DNA from: an uncultured Polaribacter sp.
GTDB taxonomy: Bacteria; Bacteroidota; Bacteroidia; Flavobacteriales; Flavobacteriaceae
Reading direction: 5' to 3'
DNA length: 64,000 nt
Assembly: GCF_947500975.1 (NCBI RefSeq)
Contig: NZ_CANMUE010000008.1
Location: 126,710-190,709, forward strand
Below are positions 1 through 7,111 of the stretch, in pieces. The first letter of the stretch is position 1, and each line of letters opens with the position of its first letter. The notes beneath the pieces were generated by a model that saw nothing but the letters and a program-made list of their open reading frames with translations, was not told the origin of the DNA and searched no databases. Both the position numbers and the translations under genes were made by a program.

Positions 1-111
1 AAGAGGAGTTTCCGAATTACTATCCGAAACAATTCCTTTTACAGTATTTTGTGATGATAAAGTTGTTATTAAAAAAAATAGCATAAATATTGATAAAACA
101 ATTTTTCTCAT
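1..111 (-). CDS. TonB-dependent receptor or CarboxypepD_reg-like protein, N-terminal fragment
   Basis: The first 37 codons of a minus-strand gene run off the left edge. The start is an ATG at 111. The visible protein begins with a charged MRK, a hydrophobic signal peptide ending near LSSQ, and then NTVKGIVSDSNSETPL, which is the usual opening of the carboxypeptidase-like regulatory beta-sandwich that precedes TonB-dependent receptors in this phylum. The rest of the protein is outside the window, so a secreted protein that merely carries this domain is equally possible. Confidence 0.6.
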   Translation of the reverse strand, partial: MRKIVLSIFMLFFLITTLSSQNTVKGIVSDSNSETPL

Positions 112-257
112 AAAGTCTGCTTATATTTTTATAAATTTACTAGCAATTTAGGATACAAAATTAACCATTTTTAACAAGATTTATCTTAAAAGAGTATTAT
201 ATACCAATTTTCCTTTATTTTTACTTATAACTTAGTACGCTTTTTATCTGAAAATAA

Positions 258-1313
258 ATGAAAAAGTATCTCCATTTTTTAATAATTATTTCTCTTTCAA
301 CTTCGACTCTTTTTTCTCAAAAAAAAGAAAAAAAATACAACATCAGAACCATTGCTTTTTACAATTTAGAAAATTTATTTGATACTATTAATGATACTAC
401 TATTAATGATGAAGCTAGTCCAATAATGGAGTTAAAAGCAAATAGATCTAAAGTTTATTGGGATAAAATTGATAAACTAAGTAGTGTTATTTCGCAAATT
501 GGTTTAGACAAAGCAAATACTAGTCCAGCTATTATTGGTGTTTCTGAGGTAGAAAACTTAAGTGTTTTAGATGATTTAGTAAAATCCAAACATTTGATTC
601 AAAAAAATTACGGAATCATTCATTATGATTCTCCCGATAAAAGAGGAATTGATGTAGCTTTATTATATCAGAAAAAATATTTTAAACCTATTCATCATGA
701 GTCCTTTAATCCTAATATTTATAAAGAAAACTATAAAATATACACAAGAGATCAACTCTTAGTTTCTGGTTATTTAGATGATGAATTAATTCATTTAATA
801 GTAAATCATTGGCCTTCTAGAAGAGGTGGTGAAGCAAAAAGTAGGCCTTTACGAGAAAAAGCAGCACACCAAAACACAAAAATTATTGCTAAAATTAGAG
901 AAAAAGACGATAATGCTAAAATTTTAATTATGGGCGATTTTAATGATGACCCAACAAATTCTAGTTTTAAAAAAGTTTTAAAAACTAAAAGTCATAAAAA
1001 TAAAATTGGTAAAATGGATATTTATAATCCATATGAAGATTTGTACCGAAGAGGCTTTAATACTTTAGGTTATAAAGATAAAATTAACTTATTTGATATG
1101 ATTTTAATTTCATCACCATTATTAAATAAAAGCAAAAAAGATTTTTCTACTTATAAAATGTTTAAAGCAATGATTTTTAACAAGCGTTTTTTAACAGAAA
1201 AAAATGGTAAATACAAAGGGTATCCTTTTAGGAGTTTTTCAAATGGTGTTTATGCTGGTGGTTATTCTGATCACTATCCTGTTTACATGTATCTACTTAA
1301 AGAACAAAAATAA
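258..1313 (+). CDS. Secreted endonuclease/exonuclease/phosphatase family protein
   Basis: A 351-residue protein with a signal peptide (residues 1-20, ending TLFSQ) and a full EEP (DNase I-like) fold. Visible catalytic motifs in order are FYNLENLFDT near residue 35, VSEVEN near 97 (metal-binding Glu), GIDVALLY near 130, NHWPSR near 183, MGDFNDDP near 225 and SDHYPVY at the C-terminus (catalytic His). The family hydrolyses phosphodiester bonds in nucleic acids or phospho-monoesters of lipids; the substrate cannot be told from sequence. The signal peptide places it in the periplasm or outside the cell. It is monocistronic, divergent from the gene at the left edge and convergent with the RNase G gene, with a shared terminator between them. 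Confidence 0.85.
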   Translation: MKKYLHFLIIISLSTSTLFSQKKEKKYNIRTIAFYNLENLFDTINDTTINDEASPIMELKANRSKVYWDKIDKLSSVISQIGLDKANTSPAIIGVSEVENLSVLDDLVKSKHLIQKNYGIIHYDSPDKRGIDVALLYQKKYFKPIHHESFNPNIYKENYKIYTRDQLLVSGYLDDELIHLIVNHWPSRRGGEAKSRPLREKAAHQNTKIIAKIREKDDNAKILIMGDFNDDPTNSSFKKVLKTKSHKNKIGKMDIYNPYEDLYRRGFNTLGYKDKINLFDMILISSPLLNKSKKDFSTYKMFKAMIFNKRFLTEKNGKYKGYPFRSFSNGVYAGGYSDHYPVYMYLLKEQK

Positions 1314-1332
1314 TTTTAAATTTATATAAAAT

Positions 1333-1368
1333 AAAAAACCCACAACTTTTAAAGTTATGGGTTTTTTT
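1333..1368. terminator. Bidirectional Rho-independent terminator
   Basis: A stem of AAAACCCACAACTTT against AAAGTTATGGGTTTT (one G-U pair) has an A-run on the left and a T-run on the right, so it can stop transcription from both convergent genes, the EEP protein and rng. Confidence 0.75.
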
Positions 1369-1400
1369 GATAAAAAATTATTGCCTTTATTATCTATTTA

Positions 1401-2930
1401 TTACTTTTTAGTAACAAATCTATAATATAAGTATGTATAAGCATCTCTAGGTATAATTGTAATCCACTTTTTGTGTTTTAAATACCATTTAAAACGTATT
1501 GAGTATACTCCTTTAGTTAAATATGCAGCAATAAAAGGATGAATATGTAATTGTATCTTTTTATTGTTTTTAGAATTTGACATCAATTTTTCTAAATCTG
1601 CTTCAATATTGTCTAATAAGACAATTGGAGCCTCAACTTGACCATTTTTATTTGGGTTTTCTTCGGTAGTTTTTATACTTAACTCAGGTCTTACCCTTTG
1701 TCTTGTAATTTGTATCAACCCAAATTTACTTGGCGGTAATATTTTGTGTTTTGTTCTATCAAAAGACATTTGTTCTTTCAAGTGCTGAAACAGTTTATTT
1801 CTGTTTTCAGTTTTATGCATATCAATAAAATCAACAACTATAATACCACCCATATCACGCAATTGTAATTGACGTGCTACTTCTGTGGCAGCTATTAAAT
1901 TTACTTCTAATGCAGTATCTTCTTGAGAACCTGCTTTATTAGAACGGTTTCCACTATTTACATCAATAACGTGTAAAGCTTCAGTATGCTCTATAACTAA
2001 ATAGGCTCCTCTGCTCATGGAAACTGTTTTTCCAAACGAAGTTTTAATTTGTCTTTCAATTCCATATTTTTCAAAAATTGGAACATCAGATTTGTGAAGT
2101 TTTACAATTTTTTCCTTCTCAGGATAAATTTCTTGTAAATACTCCTTAATTTCAACATTTAAAGTTTCATCATTTGTAACAATGTTGGTGAATGATTCAT
2201 TCATAATATCTCTTAAAATTGATGAAGCTCTGTTTAATTCGCTTAAAATTTTTGTTGGTGTATTTGTATTTGCTATTCTTTTAGACATTGTTTTCCAACG
2301 TTCTAAAGAGTTTTGTAAATCTTTATCTAGCTCTGCTACTTTTTTTCCTTGCGCAACAGTTCTTAAAATAACACCAAAGCCTTTAGGCTTAATACTTTTT
2401 GCCAATCTTTTTAATCGTTCTTTTTCTTTTGGATCTTCTATTTTTTGTGATACAGAAACTCTGTTAGAAAAAGGAACTAAAACCAAAAACCTACCAGCTA
2501 TAGATAATTCTGAACTTAGTCTTGGTCCTTTTGTTGAGATTGGTTCTTTTACAATTTGTACTAATAGGTTTTGCCCTGATTTTAGTACTTTGTTAATACT
2601 ACCGTCTTTGTGAATGTCTTCCTGAAATCGGAAATTTTTTAAAGTGAATTCTTTATACTTACCTGTGCCTACTTTCTTAATGAACTCATTTAATGATTTT
2701 ACCTGCGCACCTAAATCATGATAATGTAAAAACCCATCTTTTGGGTACCCTACATTTACAAAGGCTGCATTTAAACCTGTTAATACTTTTCCTATTTTGG
2801 CTAAAAATATATCGCCAACAGAAAATTTATTATCAGATGTTTCATTATTTAATTCAATAAGTTTTCCATCTCTTAATAAGGCAAAATCAATATCAGATGA
2901 ATTTGAACGAATTATTAATTCTGTTTTCAT
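1401..2930 (-). CDS. rng: Ribonuclease G/E family (Rne/Rng) endoribonuclease
   Basis: A 509-residue protein of the length expected for RNase G, with no C-terminal degradosome scaffold. It starts MKTELIIRSNSSDIDFALLRDG, followed by an S1-like RNA-binding segment (GDIFLAKIGKVL, AFVNVGYPKDGFLH, residues 38-70). The catalytic core carries GGIIVVDFIDM around residue 360 and DVNSGNR around 322, the metal-binding Asp region of the family. C-terminal RQRVRP and IHPFIAAYLTKG motifs are also typical. The family cleaves single-stranded, AU-rich RNA and matures rRNA 5' ends. It is the last gene of a minus-strand group HU / small basic protein / rng, with a 151-bp leader that holds several short hairpins. 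Confidence 0.93.
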   Translation of the reverse strand: MKTELIIRSNSSDIDFALLRDGKLIELNNETSDNKFSVGDIFLAKIGKVLTGLNAAFVNVGYPKDGFLHYHDLGAQVKSLNEFIKKVGTGKYKEFTLKNFRFQEDIHKDGSINKVLKSGQNLLVQIVKEPISTKGPRLSSELSIAGRFLVLVPFSNRVSVSQKIEDPKEKERLKRLAKSIKPKGFGVILRTVAQGKKVAELDKDLQNSLERWKTMSKRIANTNTPTKILSELNRASSILRDIMNESFTNIVTNDETLNVEIKEYLQEIYPEKEKIVKLHKSDVPIFEKYGIERQIKTSFGKTVSMSRGAYLVIEHTEALHVIDVNSGNRSNKAGSQEDTALEVNLIAATEVARQLQLRDMGGIIVVDFIDMHKTENRNKLFQHLKEQMSFDRTKHKILPPSKFGLIQITRQRVRPELSIKTTEENPNKNGQVEAPIVLLDNIEADLEKLMSNSKNNKKIQLHIHPFIAAYLTKGVYSIRFKWYLKHKKWITIIPRDAYTYLYYRFVTKK

Positions 2931-2960
2931 ACTGAACTGGTTTTAACGCTACATAAAAAA

Positions 2961-3021
2961 CATGCAGCATGGATTAATATTGTCAGGTATTTGTAATACC
3001 ATTTGAGGTTTGTGTAACCTC
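2961..3021 (-). promoter_or_regulatory. Cluster of short hairpins in the rng leader
   Basis: Three short inverted repeats lie between the small basic gene and rng: CATGC-A-GCATG (2961-2971), GGTATT-TGT-AATACC (2986-3000) and GAGGTT-TGTGT-AACCTC (3005-3021). None has a T-run, so they are not terminators. In other bacteria RNase E/G family mRNAs are controlled through structured 5' leaders; a similar role here is inference only. Confidence 0.35.
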
Positions 3022-3064
3022 GATGTCAATGAACTTTTTTTTGTTTTTTACTAAACAATAAACG

Positions 3065-3090
3065 AAAAAGTAAGCGAATGCTTACTTTTT
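3065..3090 (-). terminator. Terminator hairpin overlapping the stop codon of the small basic gene
   Basis: A perfect 11-bp stem (AAAAAGTAAGC / GCTTACTTTTT) with a 4-base loop. Its promoter-proximal arm contains the last two codons and stop of the 29-residue gene, so translation termination and transcription termination share the same bases. Confidence 0.7.
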
Positions 3091-3171
3091 CTTGTGTCTA
3101 TTTGCTCTTGCTCTTTTTTTTCTTTTGTGCGTAGAGATCTTTGCTCTCTTTCTTTTTTTACCACTTGGCAT
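3082..3171 (-). CDS. Small basic AURKAIP1/COX24-type (mS38-like) ribosome-associated protein
   Basis: A 29-codon gene too short for the usual ORF cutoff: ATG at 3171, TAA at 3082-3084. The product begins MPSGKKRKR and ends ARANRHKKK, and about half of its residues are Lys, Arg or His. I recognise it as the tiny AURKAIP1/COX24-domain protein found next to HU or RNase genes in many Bacteroidota, a relative of mitochondrial ribosomal protein mS38, which contacts rRNA near the decoding region. Its position between HU and RNase G fits a translation or RNA role. The exact ribosomal location in this organism is not shown by the sequence. Confidence 0.75.
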   Translation of the reverse strand: MPSGKKRKRAKISTHKRKKRARANRHKKK

Positions 3172-3226
3172 AATGTACGATGTTTTTATAAACCTTATTA
3201 TATTTTAGGTTTAGATTAATACTGTT

Positions 3227-3517
3227 TTATTTTACAGCTACTTTATTTTTTACTCCTTCTGTAAAAGTTTTGGCTGGTTTAAAAGCCGGAATATTGTGAG
3301 CTGGTATTTTGATCGTTGTATTCTTAGAAATATTTCTACCCGTTTTTTCTGCTCTTGTTTTGATAATAAAACTACCAAAGCCTCTTAAATAAACGTTATC
3401 TCCACTTTCTAATGCATCCTTTACTTCAGTCATAAATGCTTCAACTGTTGCTAAAACATCTGTTTTTTCTATACCAGATTTGTCTGAAATTTTTGATACG
3501 ATATCTGCTTTCGTCAT
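3227..3517 (-). CDS. hup: HU-family nucleoid DNA-binding protein
   Basis: A 96-residue protein of standard HU length. It starts MTKADIVSKISDKSG, carries the dimerising helices, then GDNVYLRGFGSF (residues 40-51) and the DNA-binding arm KTRAEKTGRNISKNTTIKIPA, and ends AFKPAKTFTEGVKNKV. HU dimers bend DNA and compact the chromosome. The promoter upstream is a strong match to the Bacteroidota consensus. The small ribosome-associated gene follows 55 bp downstream and is probably co-transcribed. IHF-like subunits share this fold, but the sequence reads as HU. Confidence 0.95.
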   Translation of the reverse strand: MTKADIVSKISDKSGIEKTDVLATVEAFMTEVKDALESGDNVYLRGFGSFIIKTRAEKTGRNISKNTTIKIPAHNIPAFKPAKTFTEGVKNKVAVK

Positions 3518-3567
3518 GTCTCTATTTTTACTATTTTTTTGTTAAATTTGTTTCAAAAATGCGGATG

Positions 3568-3595
3568 CAAATATATGATAATTAATCAATTCCAA
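3568..3595 (-). promoter_or_regulatory. Promoter of HU (Bacteroidota -33/-7 type)
   Basis: On the minus strand the sequence reads TTG, 17 bp, TATATTTG, an exact fit to the Bacteroidota housekeeping sigma consensus TTG-N17-20-TAnnTTTG. The -7 box occupies 3568-3575 and the -33 TTG occupies 3593-3595. Transcription would begin about 45 bases before the HU start codon. Confidence 0.75.
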
Positions 3596-3658
3596 AAACT
3601 TAAACACTTAAATTTATGTGAATTTTAAAATGTAATATTGCATTTCTATTTTTTACAC

Positions 3659-4702
3659 ATGATTTTTTCTAACACATTAATTTACTGGTACTTAAAAAAT
3701 AATAGAGAATTGCCTTGGCGCAAAACCAAAAACCCATACTTTATTTGGTTATCAGAAATTATGTTACAGCAAACAAGAGTTGCACAAGGTTTGGCATATT
3801 ATCTAAAATTTACTGAAAAATTTCCAACAGTTTTTGACCTCGCAAAAGCCGATGAAAGTACCGTTTTAAAAATGTGGCAAGGTTTGGGTTATTATTCTCG
3901 CGCACGAAATTTACATTTTACGGCAAAACATATTGCAAATGAATTAAATGGCGAATTTCCATCAACATATAAAGAAATCATAAAATTAAAAGGAATTGGA
4001 GATTATACAGCCTCAGCAATTGCTTCAATTTGTTTTAAGGAAGCCGCAGCTGTTGTAGATGGAAACGTTTACAGGGTGCTTTCTAGGTATTATGGTATTA
4101 AAACACCTATTAACTCATCTGCAGGTATTAGAGAATTTAAAGCCCTAGCGCAGACTTTAATTGACAAAACACAACCAGGGAATTACAATCAAGCACTTAT
4201 GGATTTTGGTGCACTACATTGCAAACCACAAAATCCTTTATGCGAAACTTGTCCTTTTGCTGATAGTTGTGTAGCTTTAGAAAAGAGTTTAACAAAAGAA
4301 TTACCTGTAAAAGAGAAGAAAATTAAAGTAAGAAATCGTTATTTTAACTTTTTAGTGATAAAAACGAACGATAATAAAACTGTTTTATCAGAAAGAAAAG
4401 GAAAAGGAATTTGGCAAGGTTTGTATCAATTTCCATTAATTGAAAGCAATAAAATCATCAATAAAAATGAGTTGATTTCATCTGAAGAATTCATCAATTT
4501 ATTTCCTTATCAAACCACAATTTCACTTTTTAATAAAAAGGAAATTATTCATAAATTATCTCATCAACATTTATACACTCAATTTTGGATTGTAGAAACT
4601 AAAAACTTCTCTAAAACAAATATAAACTGGTCAGAAATAGAAAAATTTCCTGTTCCTGTTCTAATTGCTAATTTTTTAGAAACATTTCTAACTAAAAAGT
4701 AA
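3659..4702 (+). CDS. mutY: A/G-specific adenine glycosylase MutY
   Basis: MutY removes adenine mispaired with 8-oxoguanine. The protein has the HhH-GPD fold: LPWRKTKNPYFIWLSEIMLQQT near the start (catalytic Glu), then LKGIGDYTASAIASI (helix-hairpin-helix) and VDGNVYRVLSR with the catalytic Asp. The 4Fe-4S ligands are visible as C-x6-C-x2-C-x5-C in CKPQNPLCETCPFADSC. The C-terminal third is the NUDIX-like 8-oxoG recognition domain. An upstream TTG at 3638 would add seven residues, but I chose the ATG at 3659 because the family normally begins a few residues before YW.LKN.R.LPWR. It is the first gene of mutY-ssb-gldE-gldD. Confidence 0.93.
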   Translation: MIFSNTLIYWYLKNNRELPWRKTKNPYFIWLSEIMLQQTRVAQGLAYYLKFTEKFPTVFDLAKADESTVLKMWQGLGYYSRARNLHFTAKHIANELNGEFPSTYKEIIKLKGIGDYTASAIASICFKEAAAVVDGNVYRVLSRYYGIKTPINSSAGIREFKALAQTLIDKTQPGNYNQALMDFGALHCKPQNPLCETCPFADSCVALEKSLTKELPVKEKKIKVRNRYFNFLVIKTNDNKTVLSERKGKGIWQGLYQFPLIESNKIINKNELISSEEFINLFPYQTTISLFNKKEIIHKLSHQHLYTQFWIVETKNFSKTNINWSEIEKFPVPVLIANFLETFLTKK

Positions 4703-4715
4703 TTGAAATTTTTAG

Positions 4716-4723
4716 TACTTTTG
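4716..4723 (+). promoter_or_regulatory. Possible -7 box upstream of ssb
   Basis: TACTTTTG matches TAnnTTTG and lies 20 bp before the ssb start. No TTG is found at the right distance upstream, so this is a weak call; the genes may instead be read from the mutY promoter. Confidence 0.35.
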
Positions 4724-4742
4724 ATATACTAATAATTAAGCT

Positions 4743-5174
4743 ATGGCAGGAACAATAAACAAAGTAATTTTAATTGGTAATTTAGGTGATGATGTAAAAA
4801 TGCATTATTTTGATGATCAAAATTGTGTGGGTCGTTTTCCAATTGCTACTAGCGAAAGTTATACTAATAAACAAACCGGAGAAAAAGTAACAACAACAGA
4901 TTGGCACAATTTAGTAGTTAGAAATGGACTAGCTAAAGTTTGTGAAAAGTACCTAGCTAAAGGTGATAAAATATATGTGGAAGGAAAATTAAAAAACCGC
5001 CAATGGGAGCAAGATGGAGTAAAACGTTATGCTACAGAAGTTCATGTAAATGAAATGACAATGTTATCTACCAAAAAAAACACGGACACTTCTAATGTTC
5101 CTCCACAAAACCAACAACCTTCTGTACAACCAAAATCGGTTGCAAAAGAAGAAAATGACGACTTACCATTTTAA
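4743..5174 (+). CDS. ssb: Single-stranded DNA-binding protein
   Basis: A 143-residue SSB with the OB-fold from the start (INKVILIGNLGDD, then TTTDWHNLVVRNGLAKVCEKYLAKGDKIYVEG), a glutamine- and proline-rich linker (residues 115-135) and the acidic tip DDLPF that recruits repair and replication enzymes. It coats single-stranded DNA during replication, recombination and repair. It lies 40 bp after mutY and 19 bp before gldE, an arrangement known from other gliding Flavobacteria. Confidence 0.95.
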   Translation: MAGTINKVILIGNLGDDVKMHYFDDQNCVGRFPIATSESYTNKQTGEKVTTTDWHNLVVRNGLAKVCEKYLAKGDKIYVEGKLKNRQWEQDGVKRYATEVHVNEMTMLSTKKNTDTSNVPPQNQQPSVQPKSVAKEENDDLPF

Positions 5175-5193
5175 TTAATCAAAACGCGATAAT

Positions 5194-6522
5194 TTGGACC
5201 CAGATCCTGAACATTTGTTAATACATTTTTCTTCCATAGATTTACTTCATTCTTTAAACGGAATTGCACTTATTATTTTACTAATTTGTTCTGCCTTAAT
5301 TTCTGGAACAGAAGTTGCTTTTTTCTCACTTTCGCAAACAGATTTAGACGAACTTGATAAGGAAAGTAAAAGCGAAAATATTATTGTAAAATTATTAGAA
5401 AAACCTCAAAAGTTATTGGCAACAATTTTAATTACTAATAATTTTATCAATATTTTAATTGTACTTCTTTTTGCCTCTTTAGCTGAAAGTTTATTTAATG
5501 ATTTTAATTACAATTTAAATCTTCATTTTTTTACAATTCCAGTTCGTTTTTTAATAGAAATAATACTTGTTACTTTTTTAATTCTCTTATTTGGAGAGGT
5601 TTTACCAAAAATATACGCTTCTAGAAATGCGCTTCGTTTTTCTAAAATAATGTCTAAATTTATACATGTTATCAATATATTTTTAACACCTTTTACACTG
5701 CCATTAATTACCCTAACAAAATATATTGAAAAGAAATTAGGTAGTAAAAACAGTAATTTTTCTGTTGAAACTTTATCACAAGCTTTAGAATTAACTTCTG
5801 ATGGAGCAACTACAAAAGATGAGCAAAAAATTTTAGAAGGCATCGTAAATTTTGGTAATACAGAAACGGTGCAAATTATGAAACCAAGAATAGATATTTT
5901 TGCACTTTCTGATGATGAATCTTATGAAACTGTTCTTAGCAAAATTCAAAAAAAAGGCTACTCTAGAAACCCTGTTTATAAAGAAAATATAGACACAATT
6001 ATTGGTGTTTTGTATTCTAAAGACTTATTAGCACATTTAAATAAAACAAATTTTAAGTGGCAATCTTTGTTAAGAGAACCCTTTTTTGTGCCAGAAAATA
6101 AAAAATTAGATGACTTGTTAAGCGATTTTAGAGAGAAAAAAAATCACTTAGCAATTGTTGTTGACGAGTACGGAGGAACAAGTGGTTTGGTTACCTTAGA
6201 AGACGTTATTGAAGAAATTGTGGGAGATATTAATGATGAGTTTGACGATGATGATTTAGCTTACTCTAAGATTGACGAAAACAATTATGTTTTTGAAGGC
6301 AAAACAACTATAAAAGATTTTTGCAAGGTTTTAGATGATGAAGATGAAGAAATTTTTGAACGTGAAAAAGGCGAAAGCGAAACTTTAGCTGGTTTTATTT
6401 TAGAAATTTATGGTAAATTCCCTAAAAAAGGAGATAAAATAAATTTCAAAAATTATACGTTTACTATTGAAGCGTTAGATAAAAAACGCATAAAACAAGT
6501 TAAAGCAACTAGAAATGCGTAA
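5194..6522 (+). CDS. gldE: Gliding motility-associated protein GldE (CNNM/CBS/CorC family)
   Basis: A 442-residue inner-membrane protein. The DUF21/CNNM membrane domain covers roughly residues 20-190 (ISGTEVAFFSLS, then FGEVLPKIYASRNA), followed by a CBS pair (MKPRIDIFALSDDE to VVDEYGGTSGLVTLEDVIEEIVGDI, about 215-340) and a CorC/HlyC C-terminal domain. The start is a TTG: an in-frame stop lies 16 bases upstream and no ATG is available, and the resulting MDPDP opening matches what I know of GldE. In Flavobacterium johnsoniae GldE supports gliding together with GldD, which overlaps it by 8 bp here. The general family includes Mg/Co efflux proteins, so the GldE name rests on length and neighbour. 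Confidence 0.88.
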   Translation: MDPDPEHLLIHFSSIDLLHSLNGIALIILLICSALISGTEVAFFSLSQTDLDELDKESKSENIIVKLLEKPQKLLATILITNNFINILIVLLFASLAESLFNDFNYNLNLHFFTIPVRFLIEIILVTFLILLFGEVLPKIYASRNALRFSKIMSKFIHVINIFLTPFTLPLITLTKYIEKKLGSKNSNFSVETLSQALELTSDGATTKDEQKILEGIVNFGNTETVQIMKPRIDIFALSDDESYETVLSKIQKKGYSRNPVYKENIDTIIGVLYSKDLLAHLNKTNFKWQSLLREPFFVPENKKLDDLLSDFREKKNHLAIVVDEYGGTSGLVTLEDVIEEIVGDINDEFDDDDLAYSKIDENNYVFEGKTTIKDFCKVLDDEDEEIFEREKGESETLAGFILEIYGKFPKKGDKINFKNYTFTIEALDKKRIKQVKATRNA

Positions 6523-7063
6523 CCTTTTTTTTATTATAATTTCTCTTATTTTTCTTTCTTGTAATACAGATGTTTTACCAAAACCAAAAGGGTATTTAGG
6601 CTTAACATATCCGCAAAAAGAATACAAAATCCTTACTCTTAAAAGACCTTATACTTTTGATGTTTTAAAAAGAACTACTATTATTGATGATACAAATAAT
6701 TGGTTAAAAATTAAATATCCTAATTTAAAAGCTTCTTTAGATATTACTTATAGGCCCATTGAAAACAACTTAATAGAACTTTTAACTGAAGCAGAAAAAT
6801 TGGTTTTTAAACATGCTGTAAAAGCAGAACAAATTACCCCAAAAGACTTTGTGAATCCTAAAAAAAGAGTCTTTGGAAGTTTGTATGAAATTACAGGAAA
6901 CGCAGCCTCAAACCTACAGTTTCATGTTACAGACAGTACAAGTAATTTTATAAAAGGTTCTTTGTATTTCTACGCAAAACCTAACTACGATTCTATTTTA
7001 CCTGCAGTTGCGTATATAAGAGAAGATGTTTTAAAATTAATTGAAACTTTAGAGTGGAAGTAA
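6515..7063 (+). CDS. gldD: Gliding motility lipoprotein GldD
   Basis: A 182-residue lipoprotein: signal peptide with lipobox LIFLSC (Cys at residue 16), then the characteristic PKPKGYLGLTYP and YPNLKASLDITYRP segments and GNAASNLQFHVTDS near residue 130. GldD is required for gliding and chitin utilisation in F. johnsoniae, where its gene is also paired with gldE. The start codon lies inside the end of gldE, indicating translational coupling. The biochemical activity of GldD is unknown. Confidence 0.93.
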   Translation: MRNLFFIIISLIFLSCNTDVLPKPKGYLGLTYPQKEYKILTLKRPYTFDVLKRTTIIDDTNNWLKIKYPNLKASLDITYRPIENNLIELLTEAEKLVFKHAVKAEQITPKDFVNPKKRVFGSLYEITGNAASNLQFHVTDSTSNFIKGSLYFYAKPNYDSILPAVAYIREDVLKLIETLEWK

Positions 7064-7111
7064 ATTAATTCTTTTTTTATCTTTAGAAAAAAACTAAAAA
7101 AGTTGTTTATT

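Noticed and set aside
2182..2613. 143-codon plus-strand frame inside rng
   Set aside because: It is antisense to a strongly conserved RNase G region and has no family features.
3638..3658. TTG start that lengthens MutY by seven residues
   Set aside because: The added residues do not resemble MutY and an ATG exists at the expected family start.
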